From: Candidatus Obscuribacterales bacterium
Lineage (GTDB): Bacteria; Cyanobacteriota; Vampirovibrionia; Obscuribacterales; Obscuribacteraceae
NCBI GenBank assembly: GCA_019637435.1
Contig: JAHBVO010000001.1
Location: 1,364,001 to 1,428,000 of the forward strand
Reading direction: 5' to 3'
DNA: 64,000 bases
The position numbers were made by a program, and so were the translations under genes. The notes below the pieces were generated by a model, which saw only the letters and a list, made by a program, of their open reading frames with translations, was not told where the DNA came from and ran no database searches. Position 1 is the first letter of the stretch; the number at the start of each line of letters is the position of its first letter. Below, in pieces: positions 24,212 to 33,072 of this stretch.

Positions 24212-26731
24212 ATGACCGCTATATTCGCACACAACGACAAGCTAGAGGACGGCCACTATACCGTTCTGAAGGAGCTCGGCGTTGGCGGCATGGGCGTGGT
24301 CTATCACTGTCGTGACGAGTTTTTGCAGCGTGATGTCGCAATCAAAATGTTGCTGCCGGAACTCATGGCTGATCCTAAAAACGTAGAGGTATTCACCGAA
24401 GAAGCACGGCTTGCTGCGCGGATGGATCACCCCAATATAGTCACCGTATATGATATCGGTGTTGAAAATCGGCAGAGTAAAGCGCATCACTTTGTCGCGA
24501 TGGAATATCTCCCAGGCGGCAATCTGGCGGTGCGAACTCAAGGCGCGGCGCTGGCAGTTGAGCATGCACTCAACTGGATGAAACAATTATCAAATGGATT
24601 GTATTTTGCTCATCGCAAGGGTGTCGTTCACCAGGATGTAAAAGCGGACAACATTTTCATCACCACAGAAGGTGATTTGAAAATTGGTGACTTCGGATTA
24701 GCGCGCCTGATGGCGAACAAGGTTTATATCAACCCGTCGACCAAGGGGATGGGAACGCCTGCGTATATGTCGCCGGAACTCTGTCGCGGTGAGCAACAGG
24801 ACCAGCGCTCCGACATGTATTCTCTTGGAATTTTGTTCTTCGAGATGGTCACTGGACAGCTTCCGTATCGAGCCAACGGCATGATCGAGATGGCGATGAA
24901 GCACACGACTGCACCGATTCCCTCTGTGCGACGTTTGAATCCCGAAGTACCTGATGTTCTTGACCGACTTATCCGGCGGATGATGGAGAAGTCGCCGTAT
25001 GATCGCTATCAATCGCTCAACGAAGTGCTCAAGATTCTCGACGATTTGATCTTTGATATGCGTGTGGCTCGAATGGGCCTGACCACGAAGCGAACGTCGC
25101 AGAGAGTTGATACAGCAAATGAAGTATCCTCGCAAGAGCGAGCCAAAGCAGCGGCTGAAGCGGTTTCTAAACCGCCCGCGCCGACTCCGCCAAAGCGCGA
25201 ATCGGCAGGAACGCCTCGTCACGACACCGGCGTATTGATACCGGGCACGGTGCAGCCGCAGGAAGGTTCTCCGGCTTCGACTGCTGCAACACCGGTCTCT
25301 AACAACGTCGCGTCGCCGAACTCTGGTGCTGGTACTTCACCTGCAAAAGCTCAACCTCCAGCGCCGATGCCTGCGAAGAATCCGGGGCGTTTGGAAACAA
25401 ATCCCCTTGAGGTTCCCAAAGGTCAAGTTTTAGATAGTAATTCCGTTTCCTCCTCTACGGCGAAAGCTCAGTCCTCGAAATCTGCGGTTGATAGGGCTGC
25501 TTCAAATGCATCGCAAATGCGTGGAGTGAATGCGCCGGATACCAGATATGGTGCTAAACCCAAACGTCCATTCGATGATCGTGCGGACATTTCGCACACA
25601 CGAATAGAGGCTGCCGGCATAAAAATGTTCGAGCCGGTTGGACCGGTTCGTGAACCCAGTCAAAAAATTGCCAAGATCGAAGAGCCTCGCATTTCTGCCT
25701 ATTCGATACCAGTAATCGAAGGGTTAAATCCGTTGCTCACTGAAGTCTGGACGTTTAAGACTGGAGGACCAATCGGCTGGAATTCTACGCCTGTTGCTCC
25801 TCTCGACGATGAAGGAGTCTATGTTGCCTCAGCGGACGGTACCCTGTACAAATTGCACCGCGATTCGGGCGAGCTGATTTGGAGATATGACTCCAATTCG
25901 ATGATGATCGCCGGTCCCGTTGTCAGAGCAAAGGATGTCCTGGTTGGAACCACTGATGGTGCTCTGATAAAACTTGATTCTGCAACCGGACATCAGCAGT
26001 GGAAAACCCAACTGAATCATCCGATTGTAAGTGTTCCGGTTATCGCCAATCAGGCCTTGATTGTTCCGACTTTGTCAGGCAAGGTTTCCTGTCTGGATAT
26101 AAATGATGCCGGTAAGCTCTGGGACGTCGATTTAAAGTCGCCGATCGTCTGCAATCCCGCAGTCTATGGAGACAACACCGCTTTTGTTTCAACTCGCGAT
26201 GGCAACATCCATTCGCTTCAGGTGCGAAACGGCAAGGAATTGTGGCGTGCAAACCTTGATGGACCAATAGTCTCAGCGCCTGCGGTATCCGCAGATAGTA
26301 TTTATGTTGGAACTCAAGCGGGTACGTTTTTCTCACTTGATATTCAAACCGGCGAGTCTACCTGGGAGCACCAGTGCAGTCGCGGTATCATATCTGGTGC
26401 GACGATTGTGTTCACCTCCGTGATTTTCTGCAGTCAGGACAAGTGGTTGTACGGTTGCGAAAAGTATGATGGGAGGCTGCGTTGGAAAGCTGCTGTGAAG
26501 GGGACTGTTCAATCAACTTTGTCGGTCGCCGCGCAGACGGTTATTGCGGTTTCTCGTGAAGGTTGGATGCAGGGATTTGATGCCGGCAATGGGCACATGA
26601 AGTGGCAGAAAAACTTTGGTCGTCGCCTGGAATCGCAGCCTTTGATAATGAAGGATGGAATGCTGATAGCGTCGGTTGAAGGCGAGCTGACATTTTATGC
26701 CTTTGGTGCCCGACTGCAAAAATCGGCCTAG
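24212..26731 (+). CDS. Ser/Thr protein kinase with C-terminal PQQ-like beta-propeller
   Basis: An 839-residue protein. The kinase domain (residues 12-275) has the glycine loop ELGVGGMGVVY, catalytic Lys45, DFG 160-162 and the activation segment GTPAYMSPE. The catalytic loop reads HQD (140-142) instead of HRD; Asp142 and the following K..N are intact, so activity is expected but without the usual Arg-dependent activation-loop control. A 230-residue Pro/Ala/Ser/Lys linker (280-510) follows, then about eight PQQ-type blades (GVYVASADGTLYKL, ALIKLDSATGHQQWKT, LYGCEKYDGRLRWKA). No transmembrane helix is seen, so the propeller would be a cytoplasmic sensor or docking domain. A small membrane protein gene follows after 37 bp. 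Confidence 0.93.
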   Translation: MTAIFAHNDKLEDGHYTVLKELGVGGMGVVYHCRDEFLQRDVAIKMLLPELMADPKNVEVFTEEARLAARMDHPNIVTVYDIGVENRQSKAHHFVAMEYLPGGNLAVRTQGAALAVEHALNWMKQLSNGLYFAHRKGVVHQDVKADNIFITTEGDLKIGDFGLARLMANKVYINPSTKGMGTPAYMSPELCRGEQQDQRSDMYSLGILFFEMVTGQLPYRANGMIEMAMKHTTAPIPSVRRLNPEVPDVLDRLIRRMMEKSPYDRYQSLNEVLKILDDLIFDMRVARMGLTTKRTSQRVDTANEVSSQERAKAAAEAVSKPPAPTPPKRESAGTPRHDTGVLIPGTVQPQEGSPASTAATPVSNNVASPNSGAGTSPAKAQPPAPMPAKNPGRLETNPLEVPKGQVLDSNSVSSSTAKAQSSKSAVDRAASNASQMRGVNAPDTRYGAKPKRPFDDRADISHTRIEAAGIKMFEPVGPVREPSQKIAKIEEPRISAYSIPVIEGLNPLLTEVWTFKTGGPIGWNSTPVAPLDDEGVYVASADGTLYKLHRDSGELIWRYDSNSMMIAGPVVRAKDVLVGTTDGALIKLDSATGHQQWKTQLNHPIVSVPVIANQALIVPTLSGKVSCLDINDAGKLWDVDLKSPIVCNPAVYGDNTAFVSTRDGNIHSLQVRNGKELWRANLDGPIVSAPAVSADSIYVGTQAGTFFSLDIQTGESTWEHQCSRGIISGATIVFTSVIFCSQDKWLYGCEKYDGRLRWKAAVKGTVQSTLSVAAQTVIAVSREGWMQGFDAGNGHMKWQKNFGRRLESQPLIMKDGMLIASVEGELTFYAFGARLQKSA

Positions 26732-26768
26732 CCTTCCAAAATGTACCGATCTGGAGTAAGGTAGAAAT

Positions 26769-27095
26769 ATGTGGAAACTCCTGGGAATAGCGTTTTTAAT
26801 GAGCATTCTGGCTCTTAGCGGGTTTGTCTACGGACACCTTGTGCCGCAGCACGAACTTCTGCAGCCCATGACCGTCGAGCAGCTGTCCGCTTACCTTCTT
26901 GACGAAACGAGCGCAGAGAATGTCGCTCAAATCACTATCAAGAATGGAAAGCGCATCGAATCCGTCAAACTCAATGATTCACGAGAGTTCAGAATTGTTG
27001 CTCCCGACCAATTTTGCTTTGATTCTATAATTGACCGCGCAAGCGGAGACTACGGTATCGAGTGTCTAGACACTTACGATTGTGGACACTTTTAG
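26769..27095 (+). CDS. Small exported or membrane-anchored hypothetical protein
   Basis: A 108-residue protein with AAGGT before ATG 26769. Residues 3-22 (KLLGIAFLMSILALSGFVYG) form a signal peptide or anchor. The remainder is a short soluble domain with alternating strands (VAQITIKNGKRIESVKL, FRIVAPDQFCFDSII) and three cysteines (FCFDS, IECLDTYDC). It resembles the small periplasmic domains seen in AAA/FtsH-ext-like proteins only superficially; I do not assign it. It lies 37 bp after the PQQ-kinase gene and is probably co-transcribed, which makes it a possible partner or sensor for that kinase. Confidence 0.65.
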   Translation: MWKLLGIAFLMSILALSGFVYGHLVPQHELLQPMTVEQLSAYLLDETSAENVAQITIKNGKRIESVKLNDSREFRIVAPDQFCFDSIIDRASGDYGIECLDTYDCGHF

Positions 27096-27130
27096 AAGTC
27101 AGTTAAAACGAACTTGCCGATTAAAAATCA

Positions 27131-28036
27131 TCAGCTTCCAAACTGGGCGATGATTTTGTCCGTCAGAATTGTGATGAAAACGAGAATGCTGACGACTCCG
27201 TTTACAGTGAAAAATGCGGCATTGACGCGAGACAAATCGTCTTTGCTCACGATGCTGTGCTCGTAAATCAGCATCGCGGTTACAAGCGCCAGTCCAACCC
27301 AGTAAGCGACTCCAAGGTGTAACAGCTGCGATATGGCGAACAGGGAACCGACTGTCACCACATGCAGTGCGCGCGAGATGATGAGAGCGGTTCCAACTCC
27401 GAATGCGCTAGGCATGCTATGCAGCTTTTCGTTGCGATCAAACTCCGCGTCCTGGCAAGCATAAATGATATCGAAGCCCGCAACCCACGTCGTGACTGCC
27501 AGCGCCAGCACCCAGGGTGCAGCCAGTGCTAAACTGCCACCTGCGGCAACCCAGCCTCCAAGTGCCGCTCCGCCAAGCGCTATTCCGAGAACGATGTGGC
27601 AGAGCCAGGTAAACCGTTTGGTGAATGAATAGAAACTCAACCAGAAAATTGCGATTGGTGAAAGTTGCAGGCAAATGAGAGGCAGTTGTGATGCGGCTCC
27701 AAGCATCACCGCGAATGACAAGATCGCACCAAGTAGAGCATGAGATTTTTTGATTCGTCCAGCAGGAATGGCGCGCTCACTGGTGCGCGGATTTCGCGCG
27801 TCAATTTCGCTGTCGATCAGCCTGTTCAGGGTCATTGCCGCTGCGCGCGCTCCGGCAAAGGCAAGGACCGTATATACCACTGTCATAGGCTCGGGCAGTT
27901 TCGGCATTGCCAGAATGAGACCCGAGAGCGCAAATGGCAGCGCGAATACGGTGTGTTCTATCTTGATCATCTCCGCCCATTCGCGAACACTTAGCGAGTG
28001 GGTTTGATTGGGTCTCGGATCTAAAACAGTGGACAT
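27131..28036 (-). CDS. UbiA-family polyprenyltransferase (UbiA/MqnP type)
   Basis: I start at ATG 28036 (301 residues); the open frame extends back to 28270 but the added 78 residues are unlike the family. The protein has eight or nine hydrophobic helices and both Asp-rich prenyl-diphosphate motifs: NRLIDSEIDARNPRT near residue 70 and DAEFDRNEKLHSMP near residue 190. These match 4-hydroxybenzoate polyprenyltransferase and the MqnP enzyme of the futalosine menaquinone pathway. It joins a polyprenyl chain to an aromatic acceptor in the inner membrane during quinone synthesis. Which quinone cannot be told here. Divergent from the 28270 hypothetical gene. Confidence 0.92.
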   Translation of the reverse strand: MSTVLDPRPNQTHSLSVREWAEMIKIEHTVFALPFALSGLILAMPKLPEPMTVVYTVLAFAGARAAAMTLNRLIDSEIDARNPRTSERAIPAGRIKKSHALLGAILSFAVMLGAASQLPLICLQLSPIAIFWLSFYSFTKRFTWLCHIVLGIALGGAALGGWVAAGGSLALAAPWVLALAVTTWVAGFDIIYACQDAEFDRNEKLHSMPSAFGVGTALIISRALHVVTVGSLFAISQLLHLGVAYWVGLALVTAMLIYEHSIVSKDDLSRVNAAFFTVNGVVSILVFITILTDKIIAQFGS

Positions 28037-28269
28037 GGCTTTGAAAACAACAGAAATCTTACATTGATGGAGAAGCGTTCGCTCCGGTGCGAATATGCGA
28101 CGCACATCGCGCGCATACGGCTTCGAGTTATCGAACAGAATACATGGGAAACTTGATGAAATGTGGTTAGTTGAATAATTGTCATGTAACTGCCATGATA
28201 AGCTGATATCAAATGCCTTAGATATAGGGAGTTTCGATAGATCGAACGATGACAAGAGGTTTTGCGTCA

Positions 28270-28830
28270 ATGAATTCTATGGGTCCCGCTGGTTCTGCAA
28301 GTGGCTCAAATCAAGCGTTTACAGGTAAAACAATCAATCTTCAGGGCGTAGCGGCTTTCGCCAGTCTCGTCGAATTGTTGTCGCAGGAGCTCGGTACGGC
28401 TGCCGGCAAGATGCAAGGACAGTTGCCGAACGGACCTGAAACATTCGATAAATTGATGGGTGAGCTCGATCTCAACAGTCAAGGGTTTGTTCGCAAATTG
28501 ATTTTGATATCGCAGCCTGGAGCGCCTCTGATGCTGCGCTTCCAATGTGCCTGGAATAAAAATCAAGGCGAAGGCAAGTCTGAAATTGTCGGCGGAGTCA
28601 CCGCTGATTACTTCCTCGGCGTCGCTGTCGAAGACATCGTTCCACAAGGTCGTGCCCTGGCTCGTTACATCGAGGACATCTTCGCCGTGCTCGATAGAAT
28701 GGTCACACTCGGTCACTCTTCTAAGCTCGCCAATATGAGCATTCCTGTTTCGCAGCTCGAAGCGTTCGAAGCCAATGAAGAGGACCTTGTAGCGCCTTAC
28801 GAAGGGCGCCAACCCTCGGAATCGATTTAG
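28270..28830 (+). CDS. Hypothetical protein
   Basis: About 186 residues from ATG 28270, chosen because AGAGG lies ten bases upstream; an in-frame ATG at 28249 has no ribosome site. The first 25 residues are Ser/Gly/Asn-rich and flexible. The rest looks like a compact alpha/beta domain (VAAFASLVELLSQELG, FVRKLILISQPGAPLMLRF, DYFLGVAVEDIV, RYIEDIFAVLDRMVTLG). No signal peptide, no cysteines in pairs, no recognised motif. It is divergent from the UbiA/MqnP gene and convergent with the ANL-ligase operon. A conserved lineage-specific protein is the most I can say. Confidence 0.6.
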   Translation: MNSMGPAGSASGSNQAFTGKTINLQGVAAFASLVELLSQELGTAAGKMQGQLPNGPETFDKLMGELDLNSQGFVRKLILISQPGAPLMLRFQCAWNKNQGEGKSEIVGGVTADYFLGVAVEDIVPQGRALARYIEDIFAVLDRMVTLGHSSKLANMSIPVSQLEAFEANEEDLVAPYEGRQPSESI

Positions 28831-28894
28831 CTAGCTCATAACTGAACAGTTGGTTGCGCTGAAGAGTATGACTTCAGATTAAACATGCTCGCGG

Positions 28895-30532
28895 CTAAGC
28901 GGATCTCGCAAGTTTGTTGTACAGCACTTTGCTGTTATGTCGCGCATCAACTGGGATTTTGCGCACTATTTTGATGGTGCTCAAATTGCCCCAGTTCAAC
29001 CTGTCTTTTATTGCCCATATATCAAAGGATCGTTTGTCTTCTGTTTCAACGAAAAGCGTCGTGATGTTGTTGACCGTTAAACATGCCGCGCGAGATACAC
29101 TGTCGTCCAAAAGCGCCACCGCTTCCACACATTGCGCTAGAGTGGTATCTATTTTGTTTTGTTTGGAAACCGCTTGCGATGCCGCTTTCCGACCTGTCAG
29201 CCACAGCCTGCCAGTTCTGTCGATGTATCCAACGTCTCCGGTTTTATGCCAGATTTCACCACCGATTTCGACTTTGCTTTCCGCATCGCCTACTCCCTCA
29301 GCATAACCTTTTACGACATGGTCGCCGGTGACAATGATCTCCCCGACCGCATTAAGTGGAATATTTGCCACTTCACAGATGTGTCTCAATGCTGACAGTC
29401 TGTCTGCGTCATTCAGCTCGTTGGCTTCATGCACAAGCGGAGAAATCCGAATTTTGACCTCGTCAACAGGAATGCCCACAGGCAGACCGGCACCATTGGC
29501 AATGGCATGCATGTCGCGCGCGCTCAATGAGCTATAAGTGATTTTTGAAACGGGCTCAGCCTCCGTGCTGCCGAATACAGTAATGATCTCCGCGCGCGGA
29601 CAGACGGCATTCGCCTTTTTGAGAAGGCGGGGAAATACCGGTCCCCCGCCTGTGATAACCGTCTTCACAAACGTCAGTTTGATACCGTTGGTGATGCAGT
29701 GGTCCATTAGACTTTCTACGAACGACGGCGATGCGAGAATTCTATCGGGATAATGCCCCTGGATCTGTTCAACGACCGCGGCTGAGTTAACCTTCGCAGC
29801 TTTGCTCAGATCTGTGTTTGGAATCACGGAAGTTACTCTTGATGCCAGATTCGCCAGAATGAACACTGGAAGGGACGTCAGTTCGCAGCCGCCTTCCTGT
29901 ACGCAACAGTTTGATGATACCACTTCGAGTTGTGTGCGAAGAAAATCGTGACTGCGAACAATCAACTTAGGCGCGCCGCTTGTGCCGCTCGTCAAAGTAA
30001 TCAGCGCAGGGGTGTCACCGCTGACCGGCTCGGTTTGCGCAGACCTGTGCCAACTGCGTTCTCGCAAAGAAAACCAGCCTGGCGCTGCGAAACCATCGGA
30101 AAATTTCAGCTTAATCCGACGCAGAGAAGAAATCGCTACAGTGACCATAACTCCCTTTGCCGACGCTATCACGGCGCGCGGTTTCGTTCTCTCAATCGCA
30201 TATGTCAGCTTTTCGATTCCCGCAGAGGGATCGAGAATGAGAACAGTCGCTCCTAATTTGAAGACCGCGAGAATGGACGTAAAGAGTTCTATGCTCATTG
30301 GTTCAATGATGAGTACGCAATCGCCGGTGTGAACGCCATGTTCTTTTAAAACGCCCGCTCTGCGCGCAACCTTTTTTGACAACGCCCGAAAACCTATTTT
30401 GCTACCGGAGCTTCGTGACCCTTCGATAAGAGCGGGCAGTTGCGGATGAGAGCGAGCGATTTGATCGAGTCTATTGGCGATGTTTGTCTCAATGGTTTTC
30501 TTGACTAATGCCGTCTGGGTTACTGTGCTCAT
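28895..30532 (-). CDS. AMP-forming acyl/aryl ligase (ANL superfamily)
   Basis: A 545-residue adenylate-forming enzyme. ATG 30532 overlaps the stop of the GNAT gene as ATGA and has AAAGGA eight bases upstream, so it is the likely start. ANL core motifs are complete: phosphate loop LTSGTSGAPK (about residues 180-189), VFGSTEAEPVS, the hinge-region TGDVGYIDRTGRLWLTGRK and a C-terminal catalytic Lys in NSKVLYNKL. It resembles fatty-acyl-AMP/CoA ligases of the OleC-like group more than amino-acid-activating domains, but the acid is unknown. It is the last gene of the five-gene minus-strand operon running from 38075, so it probably activates an acyl group for that pathway. Confidence 0.9.
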   Translation of the reverse strand: MSTVTQTALVKKTIETNIANRLDQIARSHPQLPALIEGSRSSGSKIGFRALSKKVARRAGVLKEHGVHTGDCVLIIEPMSIELFTSILAVFKLGATVLILDPSAGIEKLTYAIERTKPRAVIASAKGVMVTVAISSLRRIKLKFSDGFAAPGWFSLRERSWHRSAQTEPVSGDTPALITLTSGTSGAPKLIVRSHDFLRTQLEVVSSNCCVQEGGCELTSLPVFILANLASRVTSVIPNTDLSKAAKVNSAAVVEQIQGHYPDRILASPSFVESLMDHCITNGIKLTFVKTVITGGGPVFPRLLKKANAVCPRAEIITVFGSTEAEPVSKITYSSLSARDMHAIANGAGLPVGIPVDEVKIRISPLVHEANELNDADRLSALRHICEVANIPLNAVGEIIVTGDHVVKGYAEGVGDAESKVEIGGEIWHKTGDVGYIDRTGRLWLTGRKAASQAVSKQNKIDTTLAQCVEAVALLDDSVSRAACLTVNNITTLFVETEDKRSFDIWAIKDRLNWGNLSTIKIVRKIPVDARHNSKVLYNKLARSA

Positions 30533-31572
30533 TGCCATAGTCCTTTACCGTAAACGGCATACTTTCTGAATACGTGGGCACCGTGCATGGTGCTATACGT
30601 GCTGGACGAATTGTCGTCCTTGTATAAAGCGTGAATCATGTTTGTGAAGCCCATTTTGTCTGCCCGGGCGTGACATTCAGCCATGAGCCGTCGACCGAGA
30701 CCGTTTAATCTGTCATCCTTTACTCGACCAATCGTCTTCGCCACGACGGTTTTCGTGTCCGAGTTCGAGTTCGCCAAATCGGGGATGGCGAGCATGAAGC
30801 CGACTGGATGATTGTCGTACTCGGCGATTAATACCAGATCAGGATTTACGACACTTCTCAAATGTCGGTATCTGGTAATGAATTCTAACTCGCTGATTTC
30901 GGCGTAGAGAAATGCATCAGAGAAGGCATCGCATGCAATACCATAAATGCTGTGAAGCTCTTGCTCAAACCTGTTCATGTCGATTGAACGAATTGAAACC
31001 TGGTCGAGCATTGACGAATCGTTAGACGAGAGTTTGCTTTTATCCAGGAAGTCTGGTTTCACTTCCAGAATGGACGAGCTGTAAGTTGCGACCGATTCGA
31101 ATCCGGAGTCGATAAAATGACCTGGAAACTCCATCGGATTTTCCGGTTCCATCAAGAAGCTCTTCACGCCTGTGGTTCCACAGACTAAACGATAGCGCCG
31201 CCAGGTGTTGCCGTCGACCGGACCGATGGCAAGCTCACACCCGTATTGCTTTAGCAGTTTTGTTGCCGAGGCCAGTACGTCCGTTGCTACACGACGGTTT
31301 GCTGCGAAGTAATGCCCGATGAAGCCTACGCTTTGTCCGTTCAAATCTGGCGTATCGCAATACCAGAGTGAAAAGTGCCCGGCGATTTTTCCGTCTTCGA
31401 CAAATATCCATGTTTCATCCGGCAGGTCGGCGTCAATGCTTGCCTGGGGCAGATGCTGTTTCATAAAACTCGCATGAGTGACGGCTGCCCTCAACTCTGT
31501 GAGTCTTACGAGTTCAGTTTTTCGTGTCACTCTTGTGGGAGTGGTGGAGTTTTTCGTGGTACGCGAGTTCAT
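30529..31572 (-). CDS. GNAT-family acyltransferase-like protein
   Basis: About 347 residues from ATG 31572, which has GGAG eight bases upstream; an upstream in-frame GTG/ATG at 31641 is less likely. The N-terminal half contains GHYFAANRRVATDVLASATKL and the phrase IGPVDGNTWRRYRLV, both typical of a little-studied two-lobed GNAT group found in bacterial lipid and secondary-metabolite loci. The C-terminal half holds the acetyl-CoA-binding region (LVLIAEYDNHPVGFMLAIPD, LGRRLMAECHARADKMGF). It would transfer an acyl or aminoacyl group. It lies 174 bp after the prenol-kinase-like gene and overlaps the ligase gene by four bases. Confidence 0.8.
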   Translation of the reverse strand: MNSRTTKNSTTPTRVTRKTELVRLTELRAAVTHASFMKQHLPQASIDADLPDETWIFVEDGKIAGHFSLWYCDTPDLNGQSVGFIGHYFAANRRVATDVLASATKLLKQYGCELAIGPVDGNTWRRYRLVCGTTGVKSFLMEPENPMEFPGHFIDSGFESVATYSSSILEVKPDFLDKSKLSSNDSSMLDQVSIRSIDMNRFEQELHSIYGIACDAFSDAFLYAEISELEFITRYRHLRSVVNPDLVLIAEYDNHPVGFMLAIPDLANSNSDTKTVVAKTIGRVKDDRLNGLGRRLMAECHARADKMGFTNMIHALYKDDNSSSTYSTMHGAHVFRKYAVYGKGLWQ

Positions 31573-31746
31573 GTCAGTTTCTCCAGCGATTACCGCAATT
31601 GCGGTTACAATCCATTCTGACTCTTTGGTCGCCCCGTGCACTTTGGACTCAACACTTTCAAAACCGTTGTATCGAAGTCAGGGCGGTTTCGAGTTTAGAA
31701 ACGGTGTTCGCTCGTCGTTTATTCAAACGGCTATGGAGTGACTTTG

Positions 31747-33072
31747 CTAGTGCATGAGCAATGGAATCAACCCTAGTAAAGATGCCATCGCCGCGCATGA
31801 TGCCTGTTTCCACCAGCGCGTTGCACGGTTGAATGGTTTAATAGTCGTCGAATTGAATAAGTAGAATAGAAAGGTCGGGATGCCGATGCAGAACGGCGTC
31901 AGGACGAGCAGAATCATGGAATTTATGGTTCTTGGTAACAAGAGGAGAAGTGGAACGGCGACAAGGCACCATGCTTTCAGAACCGCATGGAGAATGAACA
32001 GCATCTTTTGTTTTGAAAAACTGGTGAATCGCATGTGAGCGGTCGCAATAATAGCCGCATGTGTAGCGAATGTGAGCATATACGGAAATATGAACTCTTC
32101 ACGCTTGTTGAGCATCGAAAGCAGTGACCAGATAATTCCTACGGACGCAACTGATACTACTGCGTAAACATTGTGTTCGCTTCTAATGCTGCGAAAGCGA
32201 TTGGGCAACAGAAAGCGATAGGAGAGATAGAGCAAAATGGGCATCACAACCCATTCGATACCGTTCATTATAAATGTGAAGTAGCAAAACAGAGCCGCTC
32301 CGATGATGCCGCTGCCGTTCAGCGTACTGTTGCGACGCAGCAAAACGATTAAGACGGAAACAGCCAATAACAAGCTCAAGCGTATCTCGAGCATGCTTAA
32401 CTCTAGATGCATATGGGTCTTTAGAACTATAAATGCTCCAAGCGGGATAAATAAATTGTCGAGCCCGTTCCATGCGATCGCTTCGAACATCATCGCCACC
32501 AGTCCAACAATGAGCGCGATGCAGAGTGCAACAGGTGTTCCAATAACTGTGAAAAAATTCAGCGAGATGAATGTCGCTGAAAACGCTACTAATGCGAAGC
32601 CGAAGCTGCCTTGAAGTGATTTTTTGCTGCCTTCCGCGCAGTTGTATTTCCTGGTTCCAAACCGTTGACCGATCAGGGCTGACGCAGTATCTGCCAGCGT
32701 GAGAATTATAATCGGCACCAGATACAGTATCTTGTCACCTGCGGACAGCAAGAATGTGAGACCGATTGCTAGTGGGAAAATGATCTCTCCTATGCTGGCG
32801 CGTCCGCGGGCGCATAAAACCGGCTGCCACTGTTTCAATTTTGAAACCTTCAATACTGCGATTATCACACTCGAGACGATGCTCAGCGTCACAACCGGCC
32901 AGGCGCTCTGAAATACCCATGGAAAGCTCAAAGTCAAAAGACCCATAGTCACGTGGAGCGTTTTGCGAATGACTTCCGGGTCTTTGATTAGCGAGTTTTG
33001 TAGTCGGCTGAGAACGTGAATTACTCCTATCAGAATAATTATCACGCTTGCAATGCCAACCCAGGGATTCAT
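31747..33072 (-). CDS. Membrane CTP-dependent prenol kinase-like protein (SEC59/phytol kinase family)
   Basis: A 441-residue integral membrane protein with about a dozen hydrophobic helices. The first 220 residues match the dolichol-kinase/phytol-kinase/CDP-diglyceride-synthase-like fold: the signature RKTLHVTMG near residue 37, and LADTASALIGQRFGTRKY with the acidic-Ala-x-x-G-x-x-G loop near residue 130, followed by KSLQGSFGF. These residues bind CTP in family members that phosphorylate dolichol or phytol. The second 220 residues are further membrane helices of unknown function, so the protein is twice the size of a plain phytol kinase. Its ATG overlaps the stop of the PEP/BtaA fusion gene (ATGA), implying translational coupling. 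Confidence 0.8.
   Translation of the reverse strand: MNPWVGIASVIIILIGVIHVLSRLQNSLIKDPEVIRKTLHVTMGLLTLSFPWVFQSAWPVVTLSIVSSVIIAVLKVSKLKQWQPVLCARGRASIGEIIFPLAIGLTFLLSAGDKILYLVPIIILTLADTASALIGQRFGTRKYNCAEGSKKSLQGSFGFALVAFSATFISLNFFTVIGTPVALCIALIVGLVAMMFEAIAWNGLDNLFIPLGAFIVLKTHMHLELSMLEIRLSLLLAVSVLIVLLRRNSTLNGSGIIGAALFCYFTFIMNGIEWVVMPILLYLSYRFLLPNRFRSIRSEHNVYAVVSVASVGIIWSLLSMLNKREEFIFPYMLTFATHAAIIATAHMRFTSFSKQKMLFILHAVLKAWCLVAVPLLLLLPRTINSMILLVLTPFCIGIPTFLFYLFNSTTIKPFNRATRWWKQASCAAMASLLGLIPLLMH

Noticed and set aside
24698..25222. 174-codon minus-strand frame inside the PQQ-kinase gene
   Set aside because: Arg/His/Ser-rich composition over a region with all kinase motifs on the plus strand; a shadow frame.
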